Origin: Microbacterium croceum
GTDB lineage: Bacteria; Actinomycetota; Actinomycetes; Actinomycetales; Microbacteriaceae
Direction of reading: 5' to 3'
Length of the DNA stretch: 64,000 nt
Assembly (NCBI RefSeq): GCF_023091245.1
Contig: NZ_JAHWXN010000001.1
Location: forward strand, 2,809,988 to 2,873,987
The notes beneath the pieces are model-generated. The model was not told where the DNA came from. It did no database searches and saw only the letters and a program-made list of their open reading frames with translations. This document shows positions 16,867 through 30,969 of the stretch, one piece after another. Each line of letters starts with the position of its first letter. Position 1 is the first letter of the stretch. The translations under genes were made by a program, and so were the position numbers.

Positions 16867-18071
16867 CCGAGCACCTCCAGGCCGGGTAGTTTCTTGCCCT
16901 CGAGGAACTCGAGGCTTGCGCCGCCGCCGGTCGAGATATGACCGAACTGGTCGTCGCTGAAGCCGAGCTGACGCACGGCAGCGGCGGAATCGCCACCACC
17001 GACCACGCTGAGGCCATCGACCTCGGTGAGCGCCTGCGCGACGGTCTTGGTGCCGGCCGCAAAAGCCGGGAACTCGAATACGCCCATCGGGCCGTTCCAG
17101 AACACCGTCTTGGATGCGCGGATGACCTCGGCGAACCGAGCCGCGGTCTCCGGTCCGATATCGAGGCCGATGCCCGAGGCGCCGAAGGGCGTCGTCTCGA
17201 TCGCATCGGCCGCGGCGACCTCATGCGCCGCGTCGGCGCCGAAGGACGCAGCGACGACGACATCGGTCGGCAGCACGATCTTCACGCCGCGCTCGGCGGC
17301 TTCCGCGAGGTACCCGCGGACCGTCTCGAGCTGATCCTCCTCCAGGAGGCTCGATGCCACCGCGTGCCCCTGCGCCTTGAGGAAGGTGAACAGCATGCCG
17401 CCGCCGACGAGGATCGTGTCGACGCGCGGCAGCAGGTGCGAGATGACGCCGAGCTTGTCACTGACCTTCGAACCGCCCAGCACGACCGCGTATGGCCGCT
17501 CCGGGTTCTCGGTGAGACGGTCGAGCACATCGAGCTCGGCTGCGATCAGCAGACCGGCAGCAGACGGCAGCAGCTTCGCGAGCTCATAGACGCTCGCCTG
17601 CTTGCGGTGGACGACACCGAAGCCGTCCGAGACCAGTACGTCGCCGAGGGCGGCGAGCTCCGCTGCGAACGCCGCACGAGTGGCGTCGTCCTTTGCGGTC
17701 TCACCGGCGTTGAAGCGGAGGTTCTCGATCACGACGACTCCGCCGTCTTCGAGCGATGCCACAGCTTCCTGTGCCGATTCGCCGACAGTGTCACGCGCGA
17801 ACGCGACCGGCTTGCCGAGCAGCTCCGACAGTCGCTGGGCGACCGGCTCGAGGCTGTACTGAGGATCGGGCGCGCCATCCGGGCGTCCGAGGTGGGAACA
17901 CACGACGACGCGGGCACCCGCGTTGATCAGTGCGTTGAGGGTCGGCAGCGAGGCGCGAACGCGGCCATCGTCCGTGATGATCCCATCCCGCAGGGGGACG
18001 TTGAGATCACAACGGACGATGACGCGCTTGCCTTCGAGCGACCCCAGCGTGTCCAGGGTGCGCAGAGTCAT
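16857..18071 (-). CDS. pgk: Phosphoglycerate kinase
   Basis: Makes ATP from 1,3-bisphosphoglycerate. 404 aa, normal length. Landmarks are the N-terminal substrate site VIVRCDLNVPL, CSHLGRPDG, the hinge/nucleotide part LGGSKVSDKLGV and the C-terminal GGGDSAAAV. It starts 10 nt after gap and overlaps tpiA. It uses the actinobacterial variant VSDGFGVVHRK in place of the more common NDAFGTAHR. Confidence 0.97.
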   Translation of the reverse strand: MTLRTLDTLGSLEGKRVIVRCDLNVPLRDGIITDDGRVRASLPTLNALINAGARVVVCSHLGRPDGAPDPQYSLEPVAQRLSELLGKPVAFARDTVGESAQEAVASLEDGGVVVIENLRFNAGETAKDDATRAAFAAELAALGDVLVSDGFGVVHRKQASVYELAKLLPSAAGLLIAAELDVLDRLTENPERPYAVVLGGSKVSDKLGVISHLLPRVDTILVGGGMLFTFLKAQGHAVASSLLEEDQLETVRGYLAEAAERGVKIVLPTDVVVAASFGADAAHEVAAADAIETTPFGASGIGLDIGPETAARFAEVIRASKTVFWNGPMGVFEFPAFAAGTKTVAQALTEVDGLSVVGGGDSAAAVRQLGFSDDQFGHISTGGGASLEFLEGKKLPGLEVLGWA

Positions 18072-18081
18072 GTATCTGAGC

Positions 18082-19092
<1,011 letters not shown>

Positions 19093-19208
19093 TCAGGTCT
19101 CCCTGTTTCTCGTGCGCCGAGCGCTGCATTCCTGCAGACGCGAAGCGCGGGGGGTTTTTGGCTGAGATGGCGTCCCGGCGAGCCGAAACCCACCGGGACG
19201 CGACCCGG

Positions 19209-19835
19209 TTACGACAGTACCAGCAGGCCGTTCGTCTGCTTACGGGCGACTTCGAAGCGCTGGGCGACGTTCTCCCAGTTGGCGATGTTCCACGCCGCCT
19301 TGACGTAGTCGGCCTTGACGTTCAAGTAGTCCAGGTAGAAGGCGTGCTCCCACATGTCCAGCTGGAACAGCGGGATGGTACCCTGCGCCGTGTTCGCCTG
19401 CTGGTCGAAGAGCTGCTGGATGATCAGGCGCGATCCGATCGAGTCCCAGCTCAGAACCGCCCAGCCGGAGCCTTGGATGCCGGTGGCTGCGGCGGTGAAG
19501 TGCGCCTGGAACTTCTCGAAGGAGCCGAAGTACTCGTCGATGGCCGCCTGCAGCTCGCCCTCGGGCTGGCCTCCGCCGTTCGGCGACAGGTTGGTCCAGA
19601 AGATCGAGTGGTTGACGTGCCCGCCGAGGTTGAACGCGAGGTCCTTCTCGAGCTTGTTCACATTGGCGAGGTTGCCGCTGTCACGGGCTTCGGCAAGCTG
19701 GTCGAGTGCCGTGTTGGCGCCGGCGACGTAGGCCGCGTGGTGCTTGTCATGGTGGAGTTCCATGATCTTGCCGCTGATGTGGGGCTCGAGAGCTGCGAAA
19801 TCGTAGGGAAGGTCAGGGAGCGTGTAGGTCGCCAT
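19209..19835 (-). CDS. Superoxide dismutase, Mn/Fe family
   Basis: Cytoplasmic superoxide dismutase, 208 aa. Metal ligands by alignment are H28, H76, D160 and H164 ([11 protein letters not shown]). The start is ATG 19835 ([13 protein letters not shown]). An earlier in-frame start adds only MDESD and is less family-like. Mn versus Fe preference cannot be fixed here. It is a single gene. Confidence 0.96.
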   Translation of the reverse strand: MATYTLPDLPYDFAALEPHISGKIMELHHDKHHAAYVAGANTALDQLAEARDSGNLANVNKLEKDLAFNLGGHVNHSIFWTNLSPNGGGQPEGELQAAIDEYFGSFEKFQAHFTAAATGIQGSGWAVLSWDSIGSRLIIQQLFDQQANTAQGTIPLFQLDMWEHAFYLDYLNVKADYVKAAWNIANWENVAQRFEVARKQTNGLLVLS

Positions 19836-19974
19836 GTCGCTTTCATCCAATCCGCGCCGCGCCGCGGCGCTTGCCGATCCTCCGCGCCACCGATGTGCGG
19901 CGTAGAGCGGACGTAACTCATCCTACTGACGACAACGCGCGCATGTCCCGGAACCTTCCGACGTGTGACGCAAA

Positions 19975-20003
19975 AGAACCGGCCCCAGGACGGGACCGGT
20001 TCT
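19975..20003 (-). terminator. Terminator after whiA
   Basis: 12-bp stem with one mismatch, arms 19975-19986 and 19992-20003, loop 5 nt. It is followed by TTT(T) on the minus strand. Confidence 0.7.
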
Positions 20004-20019
20004 GAAGTCGTCGCGGCGC

Positions 20020-20997
20020 TCAGACGTCGAGCCCTGCCGGCACCGCAGCTTCGGTTCCGGGGATGCCCTCCTGCTGCGCCCGCTTGTCCGCCATGGCGAG
20101 CAGGCGGCGGATACGGCCCGCGACCGCGTCCTTGGTCAGAGGCGGGTCAGCATGGTGGCCGAGTTCGTCGAGGCTCGCGTCGCGATGCGCGAGACGCAGT
20201 TCTCCCGCCACCTTGAGATGGTCGGGGACTTCGTCGGCAAGGATCTCGAGTGCACGTTCCACGCGCGCGCAGGCGGCCACGGCGGCCTGCGCGGAACGCC
20301 GGAGGTTCGCGTCATCGAAGTTGACCAGGCGGTTGACACCCGCGCGGACCTCGCGACGCTGCCGCAGCTCTTCCCACGCGACCGCGGTCTTCTGTGCGCC
20401 CATCTCGCTCAGCACGGTGCGGATCGCCTCGCCTTCGCGGACAACTACGCGCGGCATCCCGCGGACTTCCCGCGCCTTCGCGGCGACGCCGAGACGATGC
20501 GCCGCCCCGACCAGTGCCATAGCCGCTTCAGACGACGGGCAGGCGACCTCGAGCATCGCGGAACGACCGGGCTCGCTGAGCGTTCCCGCTGCGAGGAACG
20601 CACCGCGCCACAGTCCGGCGATCTCGGCACGCGAGCCGGTGGTCAACCGGTTCGGCAGCCCGCGAACCGGACGACGGCGCTGGTCCAGCAGACCGGTCTG
20701 ACGGGCGAGCGTCTCTCCTGCGCCGATGACGCGGACCGCCCAGCGTGCGCCCTCGTTCGCGGTGCTCGACTGCACCTGCGCGATCTCGGGGCGGACACCG
20801 TAGATCTCCGCGAGATCGCGCGCAACGCGGCGCGCCAGCGTCTCCGCATCCACCTCTGCTTCGACGGCCACCCGGCCGGCGATGGAGTGCAGCCCACCGG
20901 CGAACCGGAGGATAGCGGTCACCTCCGCGACACGCACCGTGGGGGGTGCATTACGGATGCTGACCAGCTCAGCCTTGACGTCGGTGGTTAGTGCCAC
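20020..20997 (-). CDS. whiA: Sporulation/division regulator WhiA
   Basis: DNA-binding protein conserved in Gram-positives; in Streptomyces it works with WhiB in developmental control, and in non-sporulating species it affects division and growth. 325 aa. The N-terminal LAGLIDADG-homing-endonuclease-like domain is followed by a C-terminal helix-turn-helix ([28 protein letters not shown]). The start is GTG 20997. It follows rapZ and uvrC on the same strand, the conserved uvrC-rapZ-whiA order. Confidence 0.94.
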   Translation of the reverse strand: MALTTDVKAELVSIRNAPPTVRVAEVTAILRFAGGLHSIAGRVAVEAEVDAETLARRVARDLAEIYGVRPEIAQVQSSTANEGARWAVRVIGAGETLARQTGLLDQRRRPVRGLPNRLTTGSRAEIAGLWRGAFLAAGTLSEPGRSAMLEVACPSSEAAMALVGAAHRLGVAAKAREVRGMPRVVVREGEAIRTVLSEMGAQKTAVAWEELRQRREVRAGVNRLVNFDDANLRRSAQAAVAACARVERALEILADEVPDHLKVAGELRLAHRDASLDELGHHADPPLTKDAVAGRIRRLLAMADKRAQQEGIPGTEAAVPAGLDV

Positions 20998-21065
20998 GAG
21001 GCTCCTCTACGTTCACGCGCCGGATCGCGACGCAAACGTCCAGCTTACCCGGCTGGGCGCACTGC

Positions 21066-21938
21066 TCACTCCCTGCCGAGGTCCCTGTGACGCACATTGA
21101 CGGCGACGCCGGGGATCGCGGCAATCCTTCGAGCGAGCTCTTCAGACATCGCCACGGAGCGATGCTTCCCACCTGTGCAGCCGATGGCGACCGTCGAGTG
21201 GCTCTTGTTCTCCCGCTGATAGCCCTCCAGCACCGGCACGAGAGCGGCGGCATAGGCGTCCAGGAACTCCGCCGCTCCCTCACGGGTGAGCACGTAGTCC
21301 CGCACAGGCTCGTCCTGCCCCGTGAGCCCGCGGAGTTCCTCGTTCCAGAACGGATTGGGCAGGAAGCGCATGTCGGCCACGAGGTCGACGTCAGTGGGCA
21401 GTCCGTACTTGAACCCGAAGCTGAGCAGCGTCACCCGGTGCCTGGCTTCCCCCTCCTCCGAGAAGAGATCGGAGACCTGGGTGGCCAGCTGGTGGATGTT
21501 CAGCGACGACGTATCGATCACCAGGTCCGCTGCTTCTCGGATCGGCGCGAGGCGGTTGCGCTCGATTCGAATGCCGTCGAGCAGCGTGCCGTCGCCCTGC
21601 AGCGGCTGTGGGCGCCGCACGGCCTCGAAGCGCCGGACGAGCACATCATCGGAGGCGTCGAGGAACAGCACCCGCACCGAGCCACGGGAGCGGAGAGCCC
21701 TGGCCACGCCCGGGAAGTCGTCGAAGAGGTTGCCCCCGCGCACGTCGACCACCGCGGCGACCTTGGGGAGCGCTTTGCCGCCCATGTCCGTGAGGTCCAG
21801 GAGGGGGCGGAGGATCTGCGGAGGGAGGTTGTCGACCACGTACCAGCCAAGGTCTTCCAGCGCGTTGGCCACGGTCGTCCGACCGGCGCCGGACATACCC
21901 GTGACAATGAGGAACTCGCCCTTGTCCCCGTCAACCAT
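21066..21938 (-). CDS. rapZ: RapZ/YvcJ-type RNase adapter, P-loop nucleotide-binding protein
   Basis: 290 aa. The Walker A-like GMSGAGRTT is at 14-22, with Arg where Lys is usual, as common in actinobacterial members. DNLPP follows. The C-terminal domain contains [12 protein letters not shown], the conserved metabolite/RNA-binding region. In E. coli RapZ targets a small RNA to RNase E; in Gram-positives YvcJ has a poorly defined role in competence or wall physiology. The start ATG has AAGGAG upstream. It lies between uvrC and whiA. Confidence 0.92.
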   Translation of the reverse strand: MVDGDKGEFLIVTGMSGAGRTTVANALEDLGWYVVDNLPPQILRPLLDLTDMGGKALPKVAAVVDVRGGNLFDDFPGVARALRSRGSVRVLFLDASDDVLVRRFEAVRRPQPLQGDGTLLDGIRIERNRLAPIREAADLVIDTSSLNIHQLATQVSDLFSEEGEARHRVTLLSFGFKYGLPTDVDLVADMRFLPNPFWNEELRGLTGQDEPVRDYVLTREGAAEFLDAYAAALVPVLEGYQRENKSHSTVAIGCTGGKHRSVAMSEELARRIAAIPGVAVNVRHRDLGRE

Positions 21939-21972
21939 GGTTCACTGCTCCTTCTCCCCCTCGCTTCCCAGC

Positions 21973-23873
21973 CTAGCGAGTGGAGAGATGGGTGTGGATG
22001 TTCTGAGCGAGCACGGGACCGATCCCCTGGACTTCCTCGATCGCTCCCGGTGGAGCGGCGCGCAGCGCGGCAACGGAGCCGAAGTGCTTGAGCAGCACCT
22101 TGATGCGCGAGGCCCCCAGTCCCGGCACTTCAGCGAGCACGGAGGTGATGTCGTTCTTGCGCTTCTTACGCTGATGGACTATCGCGAAACGATGCGCCTC
22201 GTCGCGAAGGCGCTGCAACAGATACAGCGCCTCGCTCGTTCGCGGGAGGATCACCGGGAAGTCCTCGCCGGGGAGCCACACCTCCTCGAGGCGCTTGGCG
22301 ATGCCGCACACCGCGATCTCGGTGTGGTTCGCATCACGTAGCGCACGGGCTGCGGCCTCGACCTGGGGCTTGCCACCATCGACCAGCAGCAGCTGCGGCG
22401 GGTACGCGAAACGGGGCTTGCGCTTTCCCGCTGTCTCGCCGTCTTCGCCGACGACCTCGTCGGAGGTCGGGTCGATGATGACGACGGGCTCAGGCCGGTC
22501 CAGGTATGCCAGGCGCCGACGCAGCACCTGATACATGGAGTCCGTATCGTCGGTGGTCTCGGCGATGCCGAACGAACGGTACTGGTCCTTGCGAGGCAGG
22601 CCGTCTTCGAAGACCACCATCGAGGCCACGACGTTGGTACCGCTGAGGTGCGAGATGTCGAAGCACTCGATCCGCAGCGGGGCCTCGGTCATGCCCAGGG
22701 CTTCCTGCAGGTCGGTGAGGGCCTGTGTGCGCGCGATGTAGTCGCTGGTGCGACGAGTCTTGTGCCGGATCAGCGCCTGTTGGGCGTTGAGAGTGGCCGT
22801 ACGCATCAGGTCGGCGCGCTGACCGCGCTGCGCTACGGCGAGCTCCACCTTGCGGCCGCGTCTCGTCCGGAGCCATTCCTCGAGCTCGCGCGCATCATCC
22901 GGGAGGGTGGGCACCAGGATCCGGCGCGGCACGTCCTGCGCCTCGCCGTACGCGCGCTGCAGCACCTGATCGACCAGTTCGCCGCGGGAGATGTCGATCT
23001 CCTTCTCGATGGTCATCGCCCGCACACCGCGCACGCGCCCCTTACGGATCACGAAGTGCTGCACGGCGGCGGAGAGCTCATCTTCCGCGATGCCGAACAG
23101 ATCTGCGTCCTCATCAGAGGGCAGCACCAGTGCGCTCTTCCCGAGCACGGCTTCGATGGCTGACAACTTGTCGCGGTACTTCGCCGCAGCCTCGTAGTCC
23201 ATCGCCGCCGAGGCGGATAGCATCCGCTTGGTCAGCTCACGGGTGAATCGCTCGTCGCCGCCAGCCATGAACGCCACGAAGTCATCGACCATGGCGCGGT
23301 GCTCTTCGACGGTCACCGTCATCGAGCAGGGGCCGCCGCACTTGCCGATCTGACCAGGGAAGCAGGGGCGCCCGGTCTGCATCGCGCGCTTGTAGCTCGC
23401 GTCACTGCAGGTGCGGATCGGGAATGCCTTGATCATGAGGTCGATCGTCTCGTGCACTGCCCAGACCTTGGGGTACGGTCCGAAGTAGCGCGCGCCGGGG
23501 ATCTTTCGATTCCGCGTGACGATCACCCGCGGTGCTTCATCCGCAAGCGTCACCGCCATGAACGGGTAGGACTTGTCGTCCTTGTAGCGCACGTTGAATG
23601 GCGGATCGAACTCCTTGATCCACATGTACTCCAGCTGGAGGGAGTCGACGTCGGTCGGCACAACGGTCCACTCGACCGACGAAGCCGTCGTGACCATCCT
23701 CCGCGTCCGCTCATGAAGCGTGCGCAGCGGCGCGAAGTAGTTCGATAGACGCTGGCGGAGATTCTTCGCCTTGCCCACATAGAGCACACGCCCCTCGGCG
23801 TCACGGAAGCGATACACCCCTGGGTCTGTCGGGATCTCGCCCGCCCTCGGCTTGTACGGCAGCACGTCTGCCA

Positions 23874-23874
<1 letters not shown>
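21973..23874 (-). CDS. uvrC: UvrABC excinuclease subunit C
   Basis: Makes both incisions in nucleotide excision repair. 633 aa. The N-terminal GIY-YIG nuclease domain ([24 protein letters not shown]) is followed by a cysteine cluster ([13 protein letters not shown]) and a UVR motif ([19 protein letters not shown]). The RNase H-like nuclease domain comes next, then a C-terminal helix-hairpin-helix ([25 protein letters not shown]). Its ATG overlaps the uvrA stop by one base, so the two are coupled. Confidence 0.97.
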
Positions 23875-26762
<2,888 letters not shown>

Positions 26763-26768
26763 CGGACA

Positions 26769-26774
26769 AGTCTA
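26769..26774 (-). promoter_or_regulatory. -10 element of leaderless uvrA promoter
   Basis: TAGACT, 6 nt before the GTG start of uvrA on the minus strand. Confidence 0.55.
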
Positions 26775-26814
26775 CGAGGGGCCACGGACATTGGCTCCGC
26801 GTACGCTGCGAGCG

Positions 26815-27258
26815 TCAGTCGGATTCGGTACGGCGCCCGACAAACGGCCCCAGCCCGTCGCGCAGCGCCGAGATCTCCCCCACGTTCATTCCCACCGCCG
26901 ACATCACTTCATGGGGCACGTCGAGCGCACGCTCTCGCAGCGCGCGACCGCTGTCGGTCAGAGTGATCTCGAGCCGGCGTTCGTCCTCGCTGCTGCGCTG
27001 GCGGACGATCAGCCCTTCGGCCTCGAGACGCTTCACGAGCGGAGAGGCGGTGGCCGGCTCCATCGCCAGCTCCCCGGCGAGATCGTTCAGCGAGCGCGGA
27101 TCCCGTTCCCAGAGCGCGAGCATCACGAGGTACTGCGGGTGCGTGAGCCCGAGTGGCTCCAGGATCGGGCGGTAGATGGCGACCACATTGCGCGCGGCCG
27201 TCACCAACGCGAAGCAGAGCTGGTTCTCCAGCCGGAGCAGATCATCGGTCGACGTCAC
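26815..27258 (-). CDS. MarR-family regulator, OhrR-like (organic peroxide sensor type)
   Basis: 147-aa winged-helix regulator. The N-terminus aligns without gaps to Bacillus subtilis OhrR as I recall it: LENQLCF puts the peroxide-sensing cysteine at C15, and Y29 is also kept. Position 40, a tyrosine that helps hold the cysteine in OhrR, is histidine here (LTHPQY). The wing and recognition-helix region ([29 protein letters not shown]) is typical of the family. The start is GTG 27258. It is divergent from a small gene at 27303, with a palindrome at 27279-27291 between them. No ohr peroxidase gene is visible in the window, so its regulon is unclear. A one-cysteine redox sensor is inferred. Confidence 0.85.
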   Translation of the reverse strand: MTSTDDLLRLENQLCFALVTAARNVVAIYRPILEPLGLTHPQYLVMLALWERDPRSLNDLAGELAMEPATASPLVKRLEAEGLIVRQRSSEDERRLEITLTDSGRALRERALDVPHEVMSAVGMNVGEISALRDGLGPFVGRRTESD

Positions 27259-27278
27259 GAAGCCAACTATACATCTGC

Positions 27279-27291
27279 ACTAATCATTAGT
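27279..27291. promoter_or_regulatory. Palindromic candidate operator for the OhrR-like regulator
   Basis: ACTAATCATTAGT, an AT-rich 13-bp palindrome with a central C. It lies between the divergent starts 27258 and 27303 in otherwise GC-rich DNA. This is the expected place and form for a MarR-family operator; binding is inferred. Confidence 0.55.
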
Positions 27292-27302
27292 ACACTAACC
27301 AC

Positions 27303-27545
27303 ATGGCACACGACCAAGATCGTCCACCGCTCCGCACGCGCATCCGCGAGGCGGGAGGGCTCTATGCCTGGGTTAACACCAACCTCATCCGATTCGCCGG
27401 CCCGGCATCGGTGGGACCGTACGAGAAGACGCCTCCCCCGAGCGCAGCGGAACGCGCCGAGCGTTCCTGCCCGTTGTGCGGTGCGCCGATGACCGAGCAT
27501 GAGATCGACCGCTCCGGAGTCAAGACGCTGGTGCACTGCCCCTGA
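27303..27545 (+). CDS. Small protein with CxxC motif, unknown function (80 aa)
   Basis: 80 aa. The N-terminus is basic ([13 protein letters not shown]), with an aromatic middle ([21 protein letters not shown]). The C-terminal part carries CPLCGAPM and a terminal HCP, so three cysteines and a nearby histidine could form a small zinc ribbon or redox site. There is no signal peptide. Divergent from the OhrR-like regulator across a palindrome, so it may be the regulated target. I do not recognise the family. Confidence 0.7.
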   Translation: MAHDQDRPPLRTRIREAGGLYAWVNTNLIRFAGPASVGPYEKTPPPSAAERAERSCPLCGAPMTEHEIDRSGVKTLVHCP

Positions 27546-27587
27546 CGCCGCGTTTTACGGCCCATCCCGCGCAGGGATGCCAATCGG

Positions 27588-27920
27588 TCAGCCCGCCCCC
27601 TCCGCGTTCTCCCGTGCGACGTCCAGCCAGTACATGAGCTCGCCGTCGTCGGTGATCGCGTCGGCGATGACGTCGAGCCACCCGGTCGCCATGGTCCGCG
27701 TGCCCATCACGGCACGCGCAACTCCAACGCGGGTGGACAGCGCGGCCCCGGTCTCCTCATCGACACGGACCAGCAGTGTCCCACCCGGTCGCGCCCCGAC
27801 GAGGATGTGTCCATCGAGGAGGAACGCCCTCGTGCCGAACATACGACGCTCCTCGACGCCACCCGCCGTGCTCAGCAGCGCCCGCACCCGGTCTGCCAGC
27901 TCCTCGCCTGCCGCGTCCAT
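27588..27920 (-). CDS. TfoX/Sxy N-terminal-domain protein
   Basis: 110 aa, resembling the TfoX N-terminal domain: RVRALLSTAGGVEERRMFGTRAFLLDG is the MFGG-like core followed by a beta region. In gamma-proteobacteria TfoX/Sxy promotes competence; single-domain actinobacterial members have no known role. It lies 20 nt after uvrB on the same strand and is probably co-transcribed. Confidence 0.82.
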   Translation of the reverse strand: MDAAGEELADRVRALLSTAGGVEERRMFGTRAFLLDGHILVGARPGGTLLVRVDEETGAALSTRVGVARAVMGTRTMATGWLDVIADAITDDGELMYWLDVARENAEGAG

Positions 27921-27940
27921 CTCACCCTCCGGTCACGCGC

Positions 27941-30013
27941 TCAGGCATGGCCGGCACGCTCCATCGCCCGCAGTTCCTTCTTGAGGTCCTGAACCTCATC
28001 ACGCAGACGACCAGCGAGTTCGAACTTGAGCTCCGCCGCCGCTGCGAGCATCTGATCGGTTAGATCCTGGATCGTCGCCTCGAGCTGCTGCGCACCCTCG
28101 GCCGCGATGCCGGTCCGACGCAGGTTCGGCGTAGGGGACTTGCCCTTGCCGCTGGCCCGACCGCGCCCCGACATCAGCTCGGCGGTGTCCGCCCCTTCGC
28201 GCGCCAGCACTTCGGTGATGTCGGCGATCCGCTTGCGCAACGGCTGCGGGTCGATGCCGTGCTCCGCGTTGTAGGCGACCTGCTTCTCGCGTCGACGATC
28301 GGTCTCCTCGATCGCCTTCGCCATCGAGTCGGTGATCTTGTCGGCGTACATGTGCACCTCGCCCGACACGTTTCGTGCCGCGCGACCGATCGTCTGGATC
28401 AGTGAGGTTCCCGAACGAAGGAACCCCTCCTTGTCCGCGTCGAGGATTGCGACCAGGGACACCTCGGGGAGGTCGAGACCTTCGCGAAGGAGGTTGATGC
28501 CGACGAGCACGTCGTACACGCCCGCCCGCAGTTCGCTCAGCAGCTCGACGCGGCGCAGCGTGTCGACATCCGAGTGCAGGTAGCGCACGCGCACACCGTG
28601 CTCTCCGAGGAAGTCTGTGAGCTCCTCCGACATCTTCTTCGTGAGAGTCGTGACGAGCACGCGCTCATCGCGCTCCACCCGCTGTCGGATCTCTTCGAGC
28701 AGGTCGTCGATCTGTCCCTTGGAGGGCTTGACGATGATGTGCGGGTCGACCAGACCGGTCGGGCGGATGATCTGCTCCACCACGCCGTCGGCGATTCCCA
28801 TCTCGTACTTGCCCGGCGTCGCCGACAGATACACCGTCTGCCCGATCCGATTCTTGAACTCGTCCCAGCGCAACGGACGGTTGTCCATCGCGCTCGGCAG
28901 ACGGAATCCGTGGTCGACGAGGGTGCGCTTGCGCGAGGCGTCGCCCTCGTACATGGCGCCGATCTGCGGCACGGCGACGTGCGACTCGTCGATCACGAGC
29001 AGGAAGTCATCGGGGAAGAAGTCGAGCAGCGTGTGCGGAGGCTCCCCCGGTTCGCGCCCATCCATGTGGCGCGAGTAGTTCTCGATACCGGAGCAGAACC
29101 CGAGCTGTTGGAGCATTTCGAGATCGAAGCTCGTGCGCATACGCAGACGCTGCGCTTCGAGGAGCTTGCCCTGACGCTCGAACTCCGCGAGCCGCTCCTC
29201 GAGTTCCTTCTCGATCGTGCCGATCGAGCGCTGGATGACGTCTGTGCCGGCGACGTAGTGCGACGCGGGGAAGATCGGCACCGACGCGAGCTTCTCGATG
29301 ACCTCGCCCGTCAGCGGATGCAGTGAGTAGAGCGCCTCGATCTCGTCGCCGAACAGCTCGATGCGGATCGCGTGCTCCTCGTAGACCGGGATGATCTCGA
29401 TCGTGTCGCCGCGCACGCGGAAGTTCCCGCGCGAGAAGTCGACGTCGTTGCGGTTGTACTGCATCGCGATGAACTGACGGATCAGAGCGTCACGGTCGTA
29501 GCGCTCGCCCACCTGCAGCGCCACCATCGCGCGCAGGTACTCCTCCGGCGCACCGAGGCCGTAGATGCACGAGACAGTGGACACCACGACCACGTCGCGC
29601 CGGCTGAGCAGGGAGTTCGTCGTGGAATGCCGGAGCCGCTCGACCTCGGCGTTGATCGATGAGTCCTTCTCGATGAAGGTGTCGGTCTGCGGGACGTACG
29701 CCTCCGGCTGGTAGTAGTCGTAGTAGGAGACGAAGTACTCGACGGCGTTGTTGGGCATCAACTCGCGGAACTCGTTCGCGAGCTGCGCGGCGAGGGTCTT
29801 GTTGTGCGCGAGCACGAGGGTCGGCCGCTGCACCTGCTCGATCAACCAGGCCGTGGTCGCCGACTTGCCGGTACCGGTCGCTCCGAGGAGAACGACGTCC
29901 GTCTCCCCTGCATTGATGCGTGACGCGAGTTCGGCGATCGCCTGCGGCTGGTCACCGGCGGGGGCATACTCGCTGATGACCTCGAAGGGGCGGACGCTGC
30001 GGGTGGGTTGCAT
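27941..30013 (-). CDS. uvrB: UvrABC excinuclease subunit B
   Basis: Helicase-like core of nucleotide excision repair, 690 aa, the standard length. Walker A is GATGTGKS at 44-51. The beta-hairpin region ([12 protein letters not shown]), helicase motifs and the C-terminal UvrC-binding UVR motif ([21 protein letters not shown]) are present. The start is ATG 30013 ([10 protein letters not shown]). The frame stays open for another 980 bases upstream, but that stretch is antisense to the DUF4126 gene. TACGCT exactly 6 nt before this ATG indicates a leaderless message. Confidence 0.97.
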   Translation of the reverse strand: MQPTRSVRPFEVISEYAPAGDQPQAIAELASRINAGETDVVLLGATGTGKSATTAWLIEQVQRPTLVLAHNKTLAAQLANEFRELMPNNAVEYFVSYYDYYQPEAYVPQTDTFIEKDSSINAEVERLRHSTTNSLLSRRDVVVVSTVSCIYGLGAPEEYLRAMVALQVGERYDRDALIRQFIAMQYNRNDVDFSRGNFRVRGDTIEIIPVYEEHAIRIELFGDEIEALYSLHPLTGEVIEKLASVPIFPASHYVAGTDVIQRSIGTIEKELEERLAEFERQGKLLEAQRLRMRTSFDLEMLQQLGFCSGIENYSRHMDGREPGEPPHTLLDFFPDDFLLVIDESHVAVPQIGAMYEGDASRKRTLVDHGFRLPSAMDNRPLRWDEFKNRIGQTVYLSATPGKYEMGIADGVVEQIIRPTGLVDPHIIVKPSKGQIDDLLEEIRQRVERDERVLVTTLTKKMSEELTDFLGEHGVRVRYLHSDVDTLRRVELLSELRAGVYDVLVGINLLREGLDLPEVSLVAILDADKEGFLRSGTSLIQTIGRAARNVSGEVHMYADKITDSMAKAIEETDRRREKQVAYNAEHGIDPQPLRKRIADITEVLAREGADTAELMSGRGRASGKGKSPTPNLRRTGIAAEGAQQLEATIQDLTDQMLAAAAELKFELAGRLRDEVQDLKKELRAMERAGHA

Positions 30014-30019
30014 AGTTCC

Positions 30020-30025
30020 AGCGTA
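30020..30025 (-). promoter_or_regulatory. -10 element of leaderless uvrB promoter
   Basis: TACGCT, 6 nt before the uvrB ATG on the minus strand. Confidence 0.5.
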
Positions 30026-30157
30026 GGCCGCCCCTCCGACATCCGGGCCGGTCACGCTGCCAGCGAAGCCTCCGGGCAGATGCCTTCGACACCTGCACTG
30101 CTGCAGCACGTGCTCCGCGCGGTGCACGGCCGACGTCCTCCTCCGCACACCTCGCCC

Positions 30158-30163
30158 TAGGGT
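30158..30163 (+). promoter_or_regulatory. -10 element of leaderless DUF4126 gene promoter
   Basis: TAGGGT, 6 nt before GTG 30170; no separate ribosome binding site. Confidence 0.5.
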
Positions 30164-30169
30164 GGAAGT

Positions 30170-30784
30170 GTGATCGAGTTCATCGTCGGCTCCAGCCTCG
30201 CCGCGGCCGCCGGTCTGAACGCCTGGATGCCGTTGTTCCTTCTGGGCTTGGCCGATCGGCTCCTTCCCGCCGTGCAGCTGCCCACCGGGTGGTCCTGGCT
30301 GTCCAGCGACCTCGCGCTCTGGATCGTCGGGGCACTGCTGGTGCTCGAGATCATCGCCGACAAGATCCCGGCGCTCGACTCGGTGAACGACCTCGTCCAG
30401 AGCCTCGTCCGCCCGGCCGCCGGCGGCGTCGCGTTCGGCGCGGGAGCCAGTGCGCAGACCGTCGCCGTCGACGACCCCGCCTCCTTCTTTGCGAGCGGCT
30501 CCTGGATCCCTATCGCCACCGGAATCGTGATCGCCCTGGTGGTGCACGTGGTGAAGGCCGCCGCCCGCGTTGCGGCGAACGCCACCACCGGCGGGCTCGC
30601 CGCCCCTGTCCTGAGCACCGCGGAGGACGCCGCATCGTTCGTGCTGGCCGCCGCGGCGATCATCGTCCCCGCCCTGGCGATCATCCTGCTCGTCGGACTG
30701 ATCGTCACCGCGGTCGTACTGATCAGGCGCCGCGCTCAGAAGCGCCGGATGAACGTTCAGCCGAACGGCGGCGTGCGCAGGTAG
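30170..30784 (+). CDS. DUF4126 family membrane protein
   Basis: 204 aa with about four hydrophobic segments (roughly 5-30, 48-66, 115-135, 160-190) and a basic C-terminus (RRRAQKRR). The segments [20 protein letters not shown] and [16 protein letters not shown] are typical of DUF4126. It is an inner-membrane protein of unknown role. GTG 30170 sits 6 nt after a -10 hexamer, suggesting a leaderless message. Its 3' end overlaps the end of the transporter remnant on the other strand by about 28 bp. Confidence 0.85.
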   Translation: MIEFIVGSSLAAAAGLNAWMPLFLLGLADRLLPAVQLPTGWSWLSSDLALWIVGALLVLEIIADKIPALDSVNDLVQSLVRPAAGGVAFGAGASAQTVAVDDPASFFASGSWIPIATGIVIALVVHVVKAAARVAANATTGGLAAPVLSTAEDAASFVLAAAAIIVPALAIILLVGLIVTAVVLIRRRAQKRRMNVQPNGGVRR

Positions 30785-30969
30785 GGCGTCGCGGTCGGCA
30801 CTGTGACGGGACCGCGCGACAGACGGTCGCGACCCAACATCTGCGGCAGCACGGCCTGCGTCGAGTAGAGCTGTGCGAACGTCGTGATGCCCGCGAAGAA
30901 GAGTCCGGCGATCAGACGTCGGTAGAGCGGAGAGCCCGGAGCATGACCGGTGTAGGACTCCCCGTTCAC
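30757..30969 (-). pseudogene. Remnant of an MFS transporter gene (N-terminal fragment only)
   Basis: The first about 43 codons read as the N-terminus and first membrane helix of a major-facilitator transporter ([16 protein letters not shown], then [12 protein letters not shown]). After that the sequence becomes unrelated ([15 protein letters not shown]) and stops at 70 aa. Its GTG overlaps the coaE stop by 4 bp (GTGA), as an intact downstream operon gene would. The best reading is a deletion that removed almost the whole transporter. A functional 70-aa peptide is unlikely. Confidence 0.65.

Noticed and set aside
19170..19201. Inverted repeat GCGTCCCGG/CCGGGACGC as the superoxide dismutase terminator
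   Set aside because: The loop is long and no T tract follows on the relevant strand, so it is not called.
26815..27258. Possibility that the regulator is a plain MarR drug-efflux regulator
   Set aside because: The LENQLC and Y29 match to OhrR is ungapped and specific; an OhrR-like call is better supported, though the His40 change leaves doubt on the ligand.
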